From the NCBI GenBank assembly GCA_002412775.1, contig DHVT01000022.1:1-64000 (forward strand): a DNA stretch of 64,000 bases. Direction: 5' to 3'. Shown piece after piece: positions 61,201 through 64,000 of this stretch. The notes beneath the pieces are model-generated. The model did no database searches and was not told the origin of the DNA. It saw only the letters and a program-made list of their open reading frames with translations. Both the position numbers and the translations under genes were made by a program. Each line of letters begins with the position of its first letter. The stretch's first letter is position 1. This DNA is from Firmicutes bacterium UBA5201 (GTDB lineage: Bacteria; Bacillota; Clostridia; Peptostreptococcales; Acidaminobacteraceae).

Positions 61201-61692
61201 ATGTCAAGTAATTTCTATAGTTATAGTTTGATGGTATTTCTATGTTCAATGGTGATCTTCAGTGATTCAAGAAGAAGAATTCTTAAGAAAGAGGACATCC
61301 GATACCGCATCAAAGAAGAAAAAAAGCACAAGCACCTCTTCTATGCGTTAGGTCTTCTTGTCCCAATTGTGATTTTAATTTCGGGAATGTTTTATGAAAA
61401 AAGCATACTCATTAAAATTCTAATATTCATAATGTCGGTTGAGATGGGCATCATCTGGACAATCATACAGCTTGGAGACACCCTGATCACGAAGGATTCA
61501 CTGGGTAAGGCATGGTATACAAGAATCAGCACCATCGAGTACTTCGACGTACTCAGAGCAAAAGACCGGCCATATCTGGTGTTTAGAAAAGCGAAAAGCA
61601 GACGACAGGAAATGGTTTGGCTAAGTGAATGTGATGTCCAACCTGTTTTGGAGCATCTCAATGCACTGAATATAACCATCAAAAAAACATAG
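61201..61692 (+). CDS. Membrane protein of unknown function
   Basis: A 163-aa protein with an N-terminal helix (about 5-20), two central helices (about 48-66 and 71-90) and a C-terminal soluble region (about 95-160). It recalls in layout the membrane protein at 35936-36541. No domain was recognised. It shares the GNAT transcript. Confidence 0.55.
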   Translation: MSSNFYSYSLMVFLCSMVIFSDSRRRILKKEDIRYRIKEEKKHKHLFYALGLLVPIVILISGMFYEKSILIKILIFIMSVEMGIIWTIIQLGDTLITKDSLGKAWYTRISTIEYFDVLRAKDRPYLVFRKAKSRRQEMVWLSECDVQPVLEHLNALNITIKKT

Positions 61693-61734
61693 TTTCTTCT
61701 GGAATTTCATATGCACTCGGTTATGTATACTTAC

Positions 61735-61768
61735 AGACAAGTTTTTATTAGACTTGTCTATTTTTTTT
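61735..61768 (+). terminator. Terminator
   Basis: agacaagt (61735-61742) pairs with acttgtct (61752-61759), followed by eight T. Confidence 0.85.
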
Positions 61769-61831
61769 AATTTTTGAAGCGTTGAAATCACGCGAACAGT
61801 TTTATTTCTACGTATAAAAAAAACAATACTA

Positions 61832-61862
61832 TTGATTTTAACCGCGATGGTGGTATTATAAT
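61832..61862 (+). promoter_or_regulatory. Candidate promoter of the Liv operon
   Basis: TTGATT (61832-61837) with TATTAT (61854-61859) at 16 bases, or TATAAT (61857-61862) at 19 bases. The rest of 61769-61929 is AT-rich with no ORF. Confidence 0.45.
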
Positions 61863-61929
61863 GAGTAATGTTAATAAAATTTAACATGGGTGTGAACAAA
61901 AAAACAATTTTGATTTGAGGGGGATTTTT

Positions 61930-63087
61930 ATGAAAAGGATTGCACTACTCTTAGTTCTCGTAATGATCTTATCAATTCCGTTGACTGCTTGTCAATCATC
62001 GGATAATGGGGGAACTGCAGGCAACGATGTGATAAAGTTTGGTGTTTTTGAGCCATTGACAGGTGCGAACGCAGCTGGTGGAGCAATGGAAATCGAAGGT
62101 ATCGAACTTGCCCAAGAGCTTTATCCTGAAGTGCTTGGCAAGAAAATCGAACTCGTCATAGTGGACAACAAGTCTGACAAAGTGGAAGCCGCAAATGCAG
62201 CTACAAAGCTTGTAGATCAAGACAAAGTCAATGCGATCATCGGGTCATGGGGATCTTCATTCTCAATGGCTGCTGGACCAATCGTAATGGAAGCTGGTAT
62301 ACCAGCTGTTGGAACGTCATGTACCAACCCGCTTGTTACTCTTGGCAACGACTATTATTTCAGAGTGACATTCATCGACTCTTTTCAAGGTGTCGTAATG
62401 GCGAACTACGCGTTTACTGAACTCGGTGCTACAAAAGTGGCAATCGTTCAAGAAATTTCAAATGATTACTCAGTAGGTCTTGTTAAGTTCTTTACTGATG
62501 AATTTGTCAGATTGACAGGTGATCCTGGCTCAATTTTATACGTCGCCAACTACAATACCGGTGATCAGGATTTCACAGCACAATTGACAAATATCAAACA
62601 ACTCAATCCTGATGCGATTTTTGCACCTGGAAACTACAGTGAATCTGCAATGTTGATCAAACAAGCAAAAGAACTCGACATCAAAGCGCCTTTCCTCGGT
62701 GCGGACACTTGGGAAACTCCTGAGTTCATAGATATCGGTGGTTCAGCTGTAGAGGGCGCAGTGTTCTCGACATTCTTTGATTCACAGGTTCCTTTGACAC
62801 CTGAATCTTCAGTGTTCCTGGACGCATATAGAGCCAAATTCAACAAGGAACCCGCTTCAGTTACTGCTCTTGCATATGACGCATACATCTTGCTTGTGGA
62901 TGCGATTGAAAGAGCTGGCAGTGCAGAACCGGAAAAAATCAAAGAAGCATTGGCCGCAACAGCAGGATTTGACGGTGCTGCAGGTGTGGTAACATTAGAT
63001 GAAAATGGTGATGCGGTTAAGAATGCAGTCATCAAAACAGTTAAAAATGGGGAATTCACATATTTGACAACTATTTCACCTCAGTAA
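61930..63087 (+). CDS. Branched-chain amino acid ABC transporter binding lipoprotein
   Basis: A 385-aa periplasmic-type binding protein of the LivJ/LivK class. The lipoprotein signal ends in LTAC (about Cys20). The family features are IKFGVFEPLTGANAAGG, VDNKSDKVEAANAATKLV, AIIGSWGSSFSMAAGPI and a C-terminal LDENGDA. It likely binds a branched-chain or other neutral amino acid, though urea or short amides are also possible in this family. ATG 61930 has gaggggg at 61917-61923. It is followed by the LivH-type permease. Confidence 0.9.
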   Translation: MKRIALLLVLVMILSIPLTACQSSDNGGTAGNDVIKFGVFEPLTGANAAGGAMEIEGIELAQELYPEVLGKKIELVIVDNKSDKVEAANAATKLVDQDKVNAIIGSWGSSFSMAAGPIVMEAGIPAVGTSCTNPLVTLGNDYYFRVTFIDSFQGVVMANYAFTELGATKVAIVQEISNDYSVGLVKFFTDEFVRLTGDPGSILYVANYNTGDQDFTAQLTNIKQLNPDAIFAPGNYSESAMLIKQAKELDIKAPFLGADTWETPEFIDIGGSAVEGAVFSTFFDSQVPLTPESSVFLDAYRAKFNKEPASVTALAYDAYILLVDAIERAGSAEPEKIKEALAATAGFDGAAGVVTLDENGDAVKNAVIKTVKNGEFTYLTTISPQ

Positions 63088-63100
63088 TATTCAGTGGATT

Positions 63101-63138
63101 AAAAAAAGGTGCAGATGAAGTGTCTGTACCTTTTTTAA
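63101..63138 (+). terminator. Hairpin between the binding protein and permease genes
   Basis: The A-rich arm ending aaaaggtgcaga (to 63115) pairs with tctgtacctttttt (63123-63136), terminator-like. As the permease follows only 20 bases later, it probably lets part of the transcription through, giving excess binding protein. Confidence 0.7.
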
Positions 63139-63156
63139 TTATTTTGGAGGACTCAT

Positions 63157-64000
63157 ATGTCGCTTAATACTTTTATGCAGCACTTGAGCAACGGTTTGGC
63201 GCTAGGCAGTTTATATGCCTTGATTGCAATAGGTTATACCATGGTTTATGGTATTCTAAGACTTATCAACTTTGCTCATGGTGATATTTTCATGATCTCA
63301 ACTTATATTATTTTCTACAGTGTCACATTATTTTTAATGCCGTGGTGGGTGGCATTCGTGGTTGCCATACTTCTGACAGGCGCATTTGGGATCTTGGTTG
63401 AAAGACTCGCATATAGGTCTCTCAGGAACTCCCCCAAAATTTCAGTCATGATTTCCGCCATTGGTGCGTCCTATTTGATTCAAAACTTGGCCATCGTTAT
63501 TTTTGGTGGTAGACCAAAAGCGTTTCCAATACCTGAATTTTTCAATAAAGTAGTGTATATCAATACAATTTCGATTCCAGTAGCGAATTTCTTCATCCCT
63601 GGAATCACAATGGCTGCTCTTGTAATTTTGCTTTATATTGTCAATAAAACTAAAACGGGTATGGCGATGCGTGCAGTTTCAAGAGATTATGAAGCGGCGA
63701 GACTCATGGGAATCAATGTGGATACGATTATCTCCATCACTTTCTTTATGGGGTCGATTCTTGCGGCGTTGGGTGGTATGATGTGGGGCATCAAGTATCC
63801 GAACCTGATTCCGCTCATGGGACTCATGCCTGGACTTAAAGCATTTATCGCTGCTGTTATCGGCGGTATCGGGAACATAAAAGGTGCGGTTGTCGGCGGA
63901 TTTTTACTAGGTATGTCAGAAATCATGTTGATTGCATTTTTACCTTCAATGACCGGTTACAGGGATGCATTTGCATTTGTCATACTTATTGTGATATTGC
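63157..64000 (+). CDS. LivH-type branched-chain amino acid permease, 3' end outside window
   Basis: The frame is open from ATG 63157 to the window end (281 codons). It has ggagg at 63146-63150. The sequence begins MSLNTFMQHLSNGLALGSLY and includes ALIAIGYTMVYGILRLINFAHGD, GMAMRAVSRDYEAARLMGIN and KAFIAAVIGGIGNIKGAVVG, the LivH signature regions, with about eight membrane helices. It should form the channel with LivM outside the window. Nearly the entire protein is visible. Confidence 0.93.
   Translation, partial: MSLNTFMQHLSNGLALGSLYALIAIGYTMVYGILRLINFAHGDIFMISTYIIFYSVTLFLMPWWVAFVVAILLTGAFGILVERLAYRSLRNSPKISVMISAIGASYLIQNLAIVIFGGRPKAFPIPEFFNKVVYINTISIPVANFFIPGITMAALVILLYIVNKTKTGMAMRAVSRDYEAARLMGINVDTIISITFFMGSILAALGGMMWGIKYPNLIPLMGLMPGLKAFIAAVIGGIGNIKGAVVGGFLLGMSEIMLIAFLPSMTGYRDAFAFVILIVIL

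Noticed and set aside
1..64000. CRISPR arrays, tRNA or rRNA genes, prophage or plasmid origin
   Set aside because: No regularly spaced repeats, cloverleaf sequences, rRNA segments, integrase or replication genes were seen on either strand.

Overview
The window looks like a chromosomal segment from an anaerobic, amino-acid- or peptide-fermenting member of the Clostridia. The evidence is moderate-to-low GC, strong purine-rich Shine-Dalgarno sites with many TTG/GTG starts, a T-box in front of cysS, CtfAB-type CoA-transferase genes under a sigma-54 promoter, a ferredoxin-type aldo/keto reductase, a MutS2-family protein, lipoprotein-anchored transporter binding proteins, and no outer-membrane genes. 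No rRNA, tRNA, CRISPR array or prophage was seen. Species cannot be named from the sequence alone.

Layout. 1-860: the 3' part of an IS200/IS605-type element (tnpB and its right-end/omega-RNA region), ending just before the promoter of cysS. 882-2576: promoter, T-box and cysS. 2756-5709: sigma-54 promoter, two CoA-transferase subunits and a PAS/AAA+/Fis activator that probably controls them. 5744-11311: a tight operon of an S66 peptidase, an RNA ligase-like phosphodiesterase, modABC, a metallo-beta-lactamase-fold hydrolase and a HAD hydrolase. 11520-18346: a signalling group with a DUF2294 protein, a PAS protein, a GGDEF/EAL protein, an iron-sulphur aldo/keto reductase, a pentapeptide-repeat protein and a Cache-GGDEF cyclase. 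18534-24453: a LysM-anchored double nucleotidase and small cytoplasmic or membrane proteins.

24817-30397 is a complete Dpp/Opp-type peptide transporter with the binding protein first. 30468-36541 holds a stress protein, a CoA-disulphide-reductase-like flavoprotein, three GNAT acetyltransferases, a GH13 enzyme, a very small independent transcription unit with a 22-codon ORF, and a membrane protein. 36564-42343 (minus strand) is a LytS/LytTR two-component system followed by an unknown protein, CstA, a 91-aa protein and an ArsA-like ATPase. 42453-46918 is a MarR-controlled heterodimeric ABC exporter behind a 42-bp near-perfect palindrome. 47048-54252 has DNA-repair-related genes (YcaQ-like, Tag, MutS2-like without Smr), a chemoreceptor with a terminator in its leader, a second B3/B4-domain protein and a VOC protein. 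54449-60524 is a second peptide transporter (binding protein last) with unusual mini-ORFs in its leader. 60644-64000 has a GNAT, a membrane protein and the start of a Liv-type amino acid transporter whose permease runs off the window.

Together, two peptide ABC systems, a Liv system, CstA and a CoA-transferase fit a cell living on peptides and amino acids, with c-di-GMP and chemotaxis proteins tying nutrient sensing to behaviour. The most interesting unexplained items are the CstA/ArsA cassette, the tiny transcription unit at 35.1 kb, the arginine-rich mini-ORF before the second peptide transporter, the leader terminator of the chemoreceptor, and the large MarR-site palindrome.
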